The notes below the pieces were generated by a model. It had not been told where the DNA came from, searched no databases, and saw only the letters and a program-made list of their open reading frames with translations. A stretch of DNA of 10,905 nucleotides from Holophagaceae bacterium UBA692 (lineage in GTDB: Bacteria; Acidobacteriota; Holophagae; Holophagales; Holophagaceae). This document shows, piece after piece, positions 1 through 6,434 of this stretch. The stretch is taken from the NCBI GenBank assembly GCA_002297665.1, contig DBMS01000238.1, positions 12,988-23,892 of the forward strand, given 5' to 3'. The position numbers and the translations under genes are program-made. The first letter of the stretch is position 1. Each line of letters opens with the position of its first letter.

Positions 1-240
1 CGGTTCCGGCCCATCATGATGACGACCATGGCCGCGCTCCTGGGCGCGGTCCCCCTGGCCATGGGCACGGGCGTGGGCGCCGAGCTCCGGCGGCCCCTGG
101 GCATCTCCATCATCGGCGGCCTCATCTTCAGCCAGGTGCTGACCCTCTACACCACGCCGGTCATCTACCTGGCCTTCGACCGCATCGCGCGCAGGCTCAA
201 GGGCCTGCGCAAGGCCGGCGTCCCGGCCGAGGCCCGATGA
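1..240 (+). CDS. mdtB: RND efflux permease, MdtB-like, C-terminal end only (partial at window start)
   Basis: The reading frame is open from base 1 to the TGA at 238-240, giving the last 79 residues of an RND (resistance-nodulation-division) inner-membrane drug/proton antiporter. The visible part covers the last transmembrane helices: an RFRPIMMTT start, then the TGVGAELRRPLG segment, then SQVLTLYTTPVIY and a short basic cytoplasmic tail. The TGVGAELRRPLG wording matches what I recall of E. coli MdtB better than MdtC, and the next gene is clearly MdtC-like. In that family MdtB and MdtC form a mixed trimer fed by the MdtA adaptor, exporting bile salts and novobiocin. The stop overlaps the next start by 4 bp (ATGA), so translation is likely coupled. 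The N-terminal ~960 residues and any upstream mdtA lie outside the window. The RND call is firm; the MdtB assignment is good but rests on a short fragment. Confidence 0.88.
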   Translation, partial: RFRPIMMTTMAALLGAVPLAMGTGVGAELRRPLGISIIGGLIFSQVLTLYTTPVIYLAFDRIARRLKGLRKAGVPAEAR

Positions 241-3200
241 GCATTTCCGCCCCGTTCATCCGGCGGCCCATCGCCACCTCCCTCCTGACCATCGCCGTGG
301 CCCTGGCCGGAAGCCTGGCGTTCAAGTTCCTGCCGGTGTCCCCGCTGCCCCAGGTGGAGTTCCCCACCATCCAGGTGTCGGCGGGCCTGCCCGGGGCCAG
401 CCCGGAGACCATGGCGTCCTCCGTGGCCACGCCCCTGGAGCGCCAGTTCGGGCGCATCGCGGGCATCACCGAGATGACCTCCAACAGCTCCCTGGGGTCC
501 ACCAGCATCACCCTCCAGTTCGACCTGAACCGGAACATCGACGCGGCGGCCCGGGACGTGCAGTCCGCCATCAACGCCGCCCGGGGCCAGCTGCCCGCCA
601 ACCTTCCCAACAATCCCCGCTACCGCAAGGTCAATCCCGCGGACGCCCCGGTGATGCTCTTCGCGCTCACCTCGGACATCGTGCCGCGGCAGAACATGTA
701 CGACATCGCCTCCAAGGTCCTGCAGCAGCGCCTGTCCCAGGTGCCCGGAGTCGGCCAGGTGTTCGTGTGGGGCGGCGCCCTGCCCGCGGTGCGGGTGGAG
801 GTGGACCCCGACGCGCTCCATGCCCGGGGCCTGAGCCTCGAAGACGTCCGCATGGTGCTCCAGCAGGCCAACGTCAACCAGCCCAAGGGCTCCCTGGTGG
901 ATGGGGACAAGACGTTCATCATCAACACCACCGACCAGCTGCTCAAGGCCAAGGACTACGCCGACCTCGTCATCTCCTTCGCCGGCGGGTCCGCCCTGCG
1001 GGTGAGGGACGTGGCCCGGGTCACCGATTCCGTGGAGGACCTGCGCAACGACGGCCTCACCAACGGGAAGCCCTCGGTGAGCATGGCCGTCTTCCGCCAG
1101 CCCGGGGCCAACATCATCGAGACCGTGGACGCGGTGCGCGCCCTGGAGCCCCAGCTCAAGGCCTCCCTGCCGCCATCCGTGGCCTTCGACGAGGTGCTGG
1201 ACGCCACCCAGACCATCCGGGCCTCGGTCAAGGAGGTGGAGCGGACCCTCATGATCTCCGTGGGCCTGGTGATCCTGGTGGTCTTCATCTTCCTGCGCGA
1301 CTGGCGTTCGACACTCATCCCCAGCGTGGCCGTTCCCGTGTCCCTGGTGGGCACCTTCGGGGTCATGTACCTGCTCGGCTACAGCGTGGACAACCTGTCC
1401 CTCATGGCGCTGACGGTGGCCACGGGCTTCGTGGTGGACGACGCCATCGTCGTGGTGGAGAACATCACCCGGCACCTGGAGGGGGGCCTGGCCCCCTTCG
1501 ACGCGGCCATGGAGGGCGCCCGGGAGATCGGGTTCACCGTCCTGTCCATCAGCATCTCGCTGTGCGCCGTGTTCATTCCCATCCTCCTCATGGGCGGCAT
1601 CGTGGGCAGGCTCTTCCGGGAGTTCGCCGTCACCCTGTCGGTGGCCATCCTCATGTCCATGCTGGTCTCGCTCACCACCACGCCCATGATGTGTGCGCGG
1701 CTCCTGCGGCCGGCCTCCGAGGCCCGCCACGGCAGGCTCTTCATGGCGACCGAACGGTGGTTCAAGGCGGTGCTGGGCGGCTACGAGCGCAGCCTGGCCT
1801 GGGCCCTGCGCCACAAGCGTGTGACCTTCCTGACCGCCATGGGCACCGCGGCGGCCACGGTGCTCCTCTACATCTTCGTGCCCAAGGGCTTCTTCCCCCA
1901 GCAGGACACGGGACGCATCATGGGCGCCATCCAGGCCGACCAGTCCATCTCGTTCCAGGCCATGAAGGGCCGGCTCCGGGAGTTCGTCAACATCGTCAAG
2001 TCGGACCCGGCGGTGAGCGCCGTCTCGGGGTCCGTGGGCGGCGGGGGCACCACCAACACGGGGCGGGTCTTCGTGGCCCTCAAGCCCATGGACCAGCGCG
2101 ACGTCACCGCGGACCAGATCATCGCCCGCCTGCGGGGCAAGCTCTCGAAGGTCGCCGGAGCCACCCTCTACCTTCAGCCGGTGCAGGATATCCGCATCGG
2201 CGGCAGGGGCGGCAACGCTCAGTTCCAGTACACCCTGCAGGGGGACGAGTCCCGGGAGCTGTTCCAGTGGGCGCCCCGGGTCTTCGAGAAGATGCGCGGC
2301 ATCAAGGAACTGGCGGACGTCAACACCGACCAGCAGAACCAGGGCCTCCAGGCCAGCGTGGTCGTCGACCGGGCCACCGCGGCGCGCCTGGGCGTGACGT
2401 CCCGGATGATCGACAACACCCTCTACGACGCCTTCGGGCAGCGGCCGGTGTCGACCATGTACACCGACCTCATCCAGTACCACGTGGTGCTGGAGGTCGC
2501 CCCGGACCACTGGCAGAACCCCGATTCCCTGGACAAGATCCATGTGCATTCCAGCACCGGGGCCCTGGTCCCCCTGTCGGCCTTCGCGAAGTTCCAGCGG
2601 GAGACCACCCTTCTGGCGGTGGCGCACCAGGGGCAGCTGCCCTCGGTGACCATCACCTTCAACCTGGCCCCGGGCGTCGCCATCGGGGACGCGGTGACGG
2701 CCATCGAGAAGGCCCAGGAGCAGATCCGGCTCCCGGCCACCATCCGCGGCAAGTTCATGGGCACGGCCCAGGCCTTCAAGGCCTCGCTGGCCAACGAGCC
2801 CATCCTGGTGCTCGCCGCGTTCCTGGCGGTGTACCTCGTGCTGGGCATCCTCTACGAGAGCCTGATCCACCCGCTGACCATCCTCTCCACGCTGCCGTCG
2901 GCGGGCGTCGGCGCCCTGGTGGCCCTGCTCATCTGCGGCACGGAGCTCAGCTTCATCGCCTTCATCGGCATCATCCTGCTCATCGGCATCGTGAAGAAGA
3001 ACGCCATCCTGATGATCGACTTCGCCATCGAGGCCGAGCGCAGGGAGGGCCTCACCACGGAGGAGGCCATCTTCCAGGCCTGCCTCCTGCGGTTCCGGCC
3101 CATCACCATGACGACCATGGCGGCCCTCCTGGGAGGCCTGCCCCTGGCCCTGGGCCGGGGCGCGGGCTCCGAGCTGCGGCGGCCCCTGGGCATCGCCATC

Positions 3201-3347
3201 GTGGGCGGGCTCCTGGTCAGCCAGATCCTCACCATCTACACGACCCCGGTCATCTACATCTACATGGCCCGGTTCAGCCGGTGGTTCGTGGCGGTCAAGG
3301 ACCGGTTCCTGGGGCGCCTCCGGGGGGTTCCCGCCCTGGAAAGTTGA
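237..3347 (+). CDS. mdtC: RND efflux permease, MdtC-like (multidrug transporter subunit)
   Basis: A complete 1036-residue inner-membrane RND transporter, close to the ~1025 residues of E. coli MdtC. Order: first transmembrane helix at residues ~10-30 (after IRRPIATS), a periplasmic porter region with SPETMASSVATPLE, helices 2-6 from ~335, a second periplasmic region from ~545 containing GIQADQSISFQAM-like wording, and helices 8-12 from ~855. Proton-relay residues are present: the aspartate pair D401-D402 in FVVDDAIVVVEN (helix 4) and lysines K920-K921 in GIVKKNAILMIDFA (helix 10), equivalent to AcrB D407/D408 and K940. These show it is likely active. Wording such as NLSLMALTVATGFVVDD is typical of MdtC. 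The start ATG overlaps the stop of the MdtB-like gene, with GAGG at 229-232 as a possible ribosome site inside that gene. Known family role: H+-driven drug export as an MdtB/MdtC heterotrimer through MdtA and a TolC channel. No mdtD follows, unlike E. coli. Actual substrates are not readable from the sequence. Confidence 0.94.
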   Translation: MSISAPFIRRPIATSLLTIAVALAGSLAFKFLPVSPLPQVEFPTIQVSAGLPGASPETMASSVATPLERQFGRIAGITEMTSNSSLGSTSITLQFDLNRNIDAAARDVQSAINAARGQLPANLPNNPRYRKVNPADAPVMLFALTSDIVPRQNMYDIASKVLQQRLSQVPGVGQVFVWGGALPAVRVEVDPDALHARGLSLEDVRMVLQQANVNQPKGSLVDGDKTFIINTTDQLLKAKDYADLVISFAGGSALRVRDVARVTDSVEDLRNDGLTNGKPSVSMAVFRQPGANIIETVDAVRALEPQLKASLPPSVAFDEVLDATQTIRASVKEVERTLMISVGLVILVVFIFLRDWRSTLIPSVAVPVSLVGTFGVMYLLGYSVDNLSLMALTVATGFVVDDAIVVVENITRHLEGGLAPFDAAMEGAREIGFTVLSISISLCAVFIPILLMGGIVGRLFREFAVTLSVAILMSMLVSLTTTPMMCARLLRPASEARHGRLFMATERWFKAVLGGYERSLAWALRHKRVTFLTAMGTAAATVLLYIFVPKGFFPQQDTGRIMGAIQADQSISFQAMKGRLREFVNIVKSDPAVSAVSGSVGGGGTTNTGRVFVALKPMDQRDVTADQIIARLRGKLSKVAGATLYLQPVQDIRIGGRGGNAQFQYTLQGDESRELFQWAPRVFEKMRGIKELADVNTDQQNQGLQASVVVDRATAARLGVTSRMIDNTLYDAFGQRPVSTMYTDLIQYHVVLEVAPDHWQNPDSLDKIHVHSSTGALVPLSAFAKFQRETTLLAVAHQGQLPSVTITFNLAPGVAIGDAVTAIEKAQEQIRLPATIRGKFMGTAQAFKASLANEPILVLAAFLAVYLVLGILYESLIHPLTILSTLPSAGVGALVALLICGTELSFIAFIGIILLIGIVKKNAILMIDFAIEAERREGLTTEEAIFQACLLRFRPITMTTMAALLGGLPLALGRGAGSELRRPLGIAIVGGLLVSQILTIYTTPVIYIYMARFSRWFVAVKDRFLGRLRGVPALES

Positions 3348-3372
3348 AAACTGCATGGGATCGGGGCATGAT
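3344..3372 (+). promoter_or_regulatory. Candidate sigma70-type promoter for the diguanylate cyclase gene
   Basis: TTGAAA at 3344-3349 (5 of 6 against TTGACA) is followed after exactly 17 bases by CATGAT at 3367-3372 (4 of 6 against TATAAT). The -35 element overlaps the stop codon of the MdtC-like gene. A start of transcription near 3379 would give a leader of roughly 65 bases to the preferred ATG at 3444. In GC-rich DNA such a match is uncommon, but no experimental support is available. Confidence 0.35.
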
Positions 3373-3385
3373 GAGAATCATTCCC
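3367..3385 (+). promoter_or_regulatory. Fur-box-like operator overlapping the candidate -10
   Basis: The 19 bases match the classical Fur consensus GATAATGATAATCATTATC at 14 positions, by hand count. The core TGAGAATCATT (3372-3382) differs from TGATAATCATT at one base. The short dyad ATGA (3371-3374) / TCAT (3378-3381) is centred on the same base as the consensus palindrome. The site lies over the proposed -10, where an iron-loaded Fur repressor would block polymerase. Single-site matches can be chance; whether this organism has a Fur protein of this specificity is unknown. Confidence 0.35.
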
Positions 3386-3443
3386 GGGAACGCCTGATGG
3401 GTCGCATGTGGACGGTGGTGAGCTGCCTCTCCCGGAACGCGGG

Positions 3444-5024
3444 ATGAGCGGGCCGTCCCCCGATCCCGGCGAGCTCTATCTGAGCGAGCAGCGCTTCCAG
3501 GCCATCTACGAGTCGGTGAACGACGGCATCCTGATCCAGGACCTGGACAGCGGCGCCACCCTGGACGTGAACCATCGCTTCGGCGAGTTCCTGGGCCTTT
3601 CCCAGCAGCAGCTCCTGGCCACGGAGCTGGCCGACACCGGGCTGGGGATCTGGCCCTACACGCGCGAGGTGGCCATCGACTGGGCCCTGAAGGCCATCCA
3701 GGGCGAGCCCCAGACCTTCGATTGGCTCTGTCCCCACCCCTCGGGCCAGCTGGTCTGGCTCGAGGTGAACATGCGCCGCACCTGCATCGGGGGCGTGGAC
3801 CGCCTCCTGGTCACCGCCAGCAACATCACGGCCCGCAAGCGCCTGGAGATGGAGGCCACCGCCCGGCTCAAGCGGGCCGAGGCCCAGAACGCCGTGTCCC
3901 TGGCCCTGGCCGGCGTGGGCCCGGACTACGGGACCGCCCTCAAGCTCATCGCCCAGCACATGTCCACCTCCGTGGGCGACCTGTGCATCCTCGACCTGGT
4001 GGGGGACGACGGCCTGCTCCACACCGAGGTGGTCAGCCAGCCCTACATCGGCGGGGACCCGCTCCTGCCGGCCCTGGAGAGCCTGGCCCCCATGGCCGCG
4101 GGGGTCCTGGGGCCCGGCGCCCTGCTGGGCGCGGGGCAGGTGGCGGGCACGGGCCAGAGCCTGCGCCTGGAGCGCGCCACGCCCGGCGAGGTCCGGGAGC
4201 ACCTGCCGGCCGCCTTCCATCCGTACCTCGACCACTTCCGGGTCCACAGCCTCCTGGTGGCGCCCATGCGCACCGAGGGCAGCACCATCGGCACCATCAC
4301 CCTGGCCAAGGGGGGCTCGTCGAGGGCCTACTCCATGGAGGACGAAGCCACCCTCCAGAGCCTGGCGGACCGGGCGGCCCTCACCATCACCAACGCGCGC
4401 CTCTACGCCCGCAACCTGGAGCAGGCCGAGGCCCTGCGCCGGGCCAACCAGGAGCTGGAGCGCCGCGTGGAGGAGCGCACTGCGGAACTGGAGGACGCCA
4501 ACGCGCGGCTCCGGGAGATGGCGCTGCAGGACGGCCTCACGGGCCTGGCCAACCGCCGCCGCTTCGACACCACCCTGGACAACGAGGTGCGCCGGGCCCG
4601 GCGCACCGGAGGCTGGGTGGCCCTGCTGCTGGGGGACGTGGACTTCTTCAAGAAGTACAACGACCGCTACGGGCACCTGGCCGGCGACGAGTGCCTCAAG
4701 GCCGTGGCCCGGGTCATGCGGGACGTCTTCCGCCGCGCCGAGGACCTTCCGGCCCGTTACGGCGGCGAGGAGTTCGCCGTGGTCATCGCCGGGTCCACCC
4801 CCGAGCAGGCCGCCTTTTCCGCCCAGAGGTTCCGCAAGGCGGTGGAGTCCCTGGGCATCCCCCACGCCGACTCGTCCGTGTCGGAGGTGGTGACGATCAG
4901 CGTGGGCTACGTGGTGGCCCGCGCGACGGAGGCCTCCAGTCCCGCCTGGTTCATCTCCCGGGCGGACGAGGCGCTCTATATCAGCAAGGCCAACGGCCGG
5001 AACCGGGTGACCCAGGCGGATTAG
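3444..5024 (+). CDS. Diguanylate cyclase with PAS and GAF sensor domains (GGDEF family)
   Basis: Makes the second messenger cyclic di-GMP from two GTP. Numbering from the ATG at 3444 (526 residues): PAS domain ~14-136, GAF domain ~145-320, a charged coiled-coil linker ~318-360 (ELERRVEERTAELEDANARL), and a GGDEF domain ~361-522 opening with DGLTGLANRR (363-372). The active-site loop is GGEEF at 440-444, an accepted functional variant. The inhibitory I-site RxxD is present at R431-D434 (RAED), five residues before the loop, so product feedback inhibition is expected. No transmembrane segment or signal peptide is visible, so the protein is probably cytoplasmic and senses a soluble signal; ligand unknown. 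The frame extends up to a GTG at 3408, but that start has no good ribosome site. The ATG at 3444 has GGA at 3434-3436, seven bases away. No EAL or HD-GYP phosphodiesterase domain is present. The gene stands alone between the RND pair and the desaturase. Confidence 0.93.
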   Translation: MSGPSPDPGELYLSEQRFQAIYESVNDGILIQDLDSGATLDVNHRFGEFLGLSQQQLLATELADTGLGIWPYTREVAIDWALKAIQGEPQTFDWLCPHPSGQLVWLEVNMRRTCIGGVDRLLVTASNITARKRLEMEATARLKRAEAQNAVSLALAGVGPDYGTALKLIAQHMSTSVGDLCILDLVGDDGLLHTEVVSQPYIGGDPLLPALESLAPMAAGVLGPGALLGAGQVAGTGQSLRLERATPGEVREHLPAAFHPYLDHFRVHSLLVAPMRTEGSTIGTITLAKGGSSRAYSMEDEATLQSLADRAALTITNARLYARNLEQAEALRRANQELERRVEERTAELEDANARLREMALQDGLTGLANRRRFDTTLDNEVRRARRTGGWVALLLGDVDFFKKYNDRYGHLAGDECLKAVARVMRDVFRRAEDLPARYGGEEFAVVIAGSTPEQAAFSAQRFRKAVESLGIPHADSSVSEVVTISVGYVVARATEASSPAWFISRADEALYISKANGRNRVTQAD

Positions 5025-5030
5025 CGGACC

Positions 5031-5133
5031 TATGGGTTGATAATTGGCCCCCGGTTTCAAATGCCACTCGCCTGCTCGTATAACGTGAATATTTGGTGTT
5101 CTAGCGAACTCCATATTGTGGATTCAACCCATA
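5031..5133. repeat. 10-bp perfect inverted repeat bracketing the AT-rich spacer
   Basis: TATGGGTTGA at 5031-5040 is the exact reverse complement of TCAACCCATA at 5124-5133. The arms are separated by 83 bases of unusually AT-rich sequence and do not extend further. The left arm lies just after the diguanylate cyclase stop and the right arm ends a few bases before the first possible ATG of the desaturase. It could be a two-site operator (looping) or, in RNA, a long-range stem closing the leader. Chance is not excluded. Confidence 0.4.
5079..5084 (+). promoter_or_regulatory. Candidate -10 element for the desaturase gene
   Basis: TATAAC (5 of 6 against TATAAT) sits in the AT-rich spacer between the diguanylate cyclase and the desaturase. 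The best -35 partner is TTTCAA at 5055-5060, only 3 of 6 with an 18-base gap, so the promoter would be weak or activator dependent. The spacer's base composition, far richer in A/T than the surrounding genes, supports a promoter somewhere here even if this exact element is wrong. Confidence 0.25.
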
Positions 5134-5168
5134 TGAACGATGATGGGTGACCTCCAAACCCGGGGGCC

Positions 5169-5181
5169 GGGAGTTCAAGTG
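5169..5181 (+). promoter_or_regulatory. Ribosome binding site deciding a GTG start for the desaturase
   Basis: GGGAG at 5169-5173 lies five bases before GTG at 5179. The in-frame ATGs at 5140 and 5143 have no purine-rich sequence at a suitable distance. The extra 13 residues they would add (rich in Gly, Gln and Pro) do not resemble a desaturase start, whereas the PNKRRWDLLN sequence after the GTG does. Confidence 0.55.
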
Positions 5182-6300
5182 CCTAATAAACGACGCTGGG
5201 ATCTTCTAAACACCTCCTTCCTCCTGGGCACCCTGGGCTTGGCCCTGGTGCTGGTGCCCCTGGAATTCCGGCACTCCCTGACCCACTGGGGCCCGTGGGT
5301 GGCGTTCGCCGTCATGTTCTTCGCCATCGGCCTGGGGGTGACCGCCGGCTACCACCGCCTCTACAGCCATCGAACCTACCAGGCAGCTTGGCCCGTGCGG
5401 CTCGTGCTGCTGTGCCTGGCCGCGGCCAGCTTCCAGAATTCCGCCCTTCAGTGGTGCAGCAGCCACCGCATCCACCACCGCCACGTGGACCATGACCGGG
5501 ACCCGTACAACAGCACCAAGGGCTTCTGGTACGCCCACTGGCTCTGGATCATGCGGGCCGAGACCACGCCCATCGAGGGCGTGGCGGACATGGAGAAGGA
5601 TCCCCTGGTGCGCTGGCAGCACAAGTACCATTTCCTCATCGGCGGCCTCGTGGCGCTGATCCCGGCGGGGGTGGGCCTGGTGCGGGGCAACCTCTTCGGC
5701 TACCTCGTCATCGGCGTCCTGCTGCGCATCGTGGTCACCCATCACACCACGTTCTTCATCAACAGCGCCGCCCACTTCTTCGGCACGCGGCCCTACACCG
5801 ACACCAACACCGCCCGGGACAACGCGTTCCTGGCGCCCTTCACCTACGGCGAGGGGTACCACAACTACCACCACATGTTCCAGTGGGACTACCGCAACGG
5901 CGTGAAGTGGTACCAGTTCGACCCCACCAAGTGGCTCATCTGGACCCTGGCCCTGGTGGGCCTGGCCCGGGGCCTTCGCCGGGTGCCGGACGCCGCGATC
6001 CGCCGGGCCCGCCTGGCCATGGAGGAGAAGACCCTCCTGGCGGGCATCGCCGCGCGCACCCCCGCCGCCGACCGCCTCGTGGCGGCCCGGGCCCGGCTGG
6101 ACCAGGCCCTGGCCCGCATGCAGGAGCACGTGGAGGGGTGGGAAGCCCGGGTGGCCGAGCGCAAGGCCCAGAAGCGGGAGGCGTGGGTCCTGAGGAAGGC
6201 GGACTGGAAGGCCGCCATGATCCAGATCCGGGCGGAGGTCCGCGTGGCCTACTGGGAATGGAGGACGGCCCGGCAGGAGGTGCGGCGGGCCTACGCCTGA
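5179..6300 (+). CDS. Membrane fatty acyl desaturase (acyl-CoA delta-9 type) with charged C-terminal extension
   Basis: Predicted to insert a cis double bond in fatty acyl chains using O2 and a di-iron centre in the inner membrane. Numbering from GTG 5179 (373 residues): hydrophobic segments ~8-28, 37-58, 70-88, 152-170 and 174-195. The three histidine clusters are intact: HRLYSH (59-64), HRIHH (96-100) and HNYHH (228-232), plus NSAAH (195-199), which supplies a further ligand in stearoyl-CoA desaturases. DHDRDPYN and a conserved Trp-rich stretch follow box 2, as in the delta-9 acyl-CoA group. From ~267 to the end is a ~105-residue Ala/Arg/Glu-rich, probably helical tail that the catalytic core does not need. 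I recognise no domain in it. No ferredoxin, cytochrome b5 or reductase gene is nearby, so the electron donor is unknown. An alternative start at ATG 5140 would give 386 residues. Role in membrane fluidity is known for the family; positional specificity is inferred. Confidence 0.92.
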   Translation: MPNKRRWDLLNTSFLLGTLGLALVLVPLEFRHSLTHWGPWVAFAVMFFAIGLGVTAGYHRLYSHRTYQAAWPVRLVLLCLAAASFQNSALQWCSSHRIHHRHVDHDRDPYNSTKGFWYAHWLWIMRAETTPIEGVADMEKDPLVRWQHKYHFLIGGLVALIPAGVGLVRGNLFGYLVIGVLLRIVVTHHTTFFINSAAHFFGTRPYTDTNTARDNAFLAPFTYGEGYHNYHHMFQWDYRNGVKWYQFDPTKWLIWTLALVGLARGLRRVPDAAIRRARLAMEEKTLLAGIAARTPAADRLVAARARLDQALARMQEHVEGWEARVAERKAQKREAWVLRKADWKAAMIQIRAEVRVAYWEWRTARQEVRRAYA

Positions 6301-6304
6301 TTCT

Positions 6305-6351
6305 GGGACGCCCCCGTCCCGCTTATGGGACGGGTCCCGGGGTGAGCTTTT
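6305..6351 (+). terminator. Hairpin cluster after the desaturase: imperfect terminator or attenuator-like structure
   Basis: CCCGTCCC (6313-6320) and GGGACGGG (6327-6334) form a perfect 8-bp stem with a 6-base loop. A GGGACG at 6305-6310 could instead pair with CGTCCC at 6315-6320, and a further GTCCC lies at 6334-6338. TTTT follows at 6348-6351, 13 bases beyond the main stem, so it is not a textbook intrinsic terminator. It sits 4 bases after the desaturase stop, where a terminator would be expected. Confidence 0.45.
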
Positions 6352-6375
6352 GACCAAAGGTTGATTTATTTGGTC
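6352..6375. promoter_or_regulatory. 7-bp inverted repeat, possible operator before the ABC exporter operon
   Basis: GACCAAA (6352-6358) and TTTGGTC (6369-6375) are perfect reverse complements with a 10-base AT-rich centre, 57 bases before the adaptor start. A dyad of this size and place could bind a dimeric repressor such as a TetR or MarR protein. No regulator gene is in the window. TTGACC at 6350-6355 resembles a -35 element, but I find no good -10 at 16-18 bases from it, so no promoter is called. Confidence 0.3.
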
Positions 6376-6421
6376 TTGGCGTTAGGCACGGTCCTGGCTT
6401 CCCTTCGGGGGCAGAGCCTTC

Positions 6422-6434
6422 GGAGCCGTTCATG
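6422..6434 (+). promoter_or_regulatory. Ribosome binding site of the adaptor gene
   Basis: GGAG at 6422-6425 is six bases before the ATG at 6432. This fixes the start, which is immediately followed by a basic stretch and a single membrane anchor as expected for an adaptor. Confidence 0.6.

Noticed and set aside
165..3356. Minus-strand open frame of 1063 codons opposite the MdtC-like gene
   Set aside because: It mirrors a clear transporter gene codon for codon in GC-rich DNA, where antisense stops are rare. Its product is a low-complexity His/Gly/Asp/Arg-rich chain with no domain.
767..3397. Plus-strand open frame of 876 codons in another frame of the MdtC-like gene
   Set aside because: The translation is Gly/Pro/Arg/His-rich noise typical of a shifted GC-rich reading frame, and it overlaps the real gene throughout.
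3368..3397. Tiny open frame (9 codons) between the MdtC-like gene and the diguanylate cyclase
   Set aside because: No ribosome binding site, far too short to support, and it overlaps the candidate Fur-like operator.
3408..3443. GTG start at 3408 for the diguanylate cyclase
   Set aside because: There is no convincing ribosome site before it, and the 12 extra residues fall outside the PAS domain. The ATG at 3444 has a better-placed GGA.
3378..5114. Minus-strand open frame of 578 codons opposite the diguanylate cyclase
   Set aside because: It has no recognisable domain and biased composition, while the + strand carries an intact PAS-GAF-GGDEF protein.
6301..6431. A classical sigma70 or sigma54 promoter for the ABC operon
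   Set aside because: TTGACC at 6350 and TTGATT at 6361 lack a proper -10 at a usable distance, and no GG/GC pair at sigma54 spacing fits. The operon may have another promoter type or depend on read-through.
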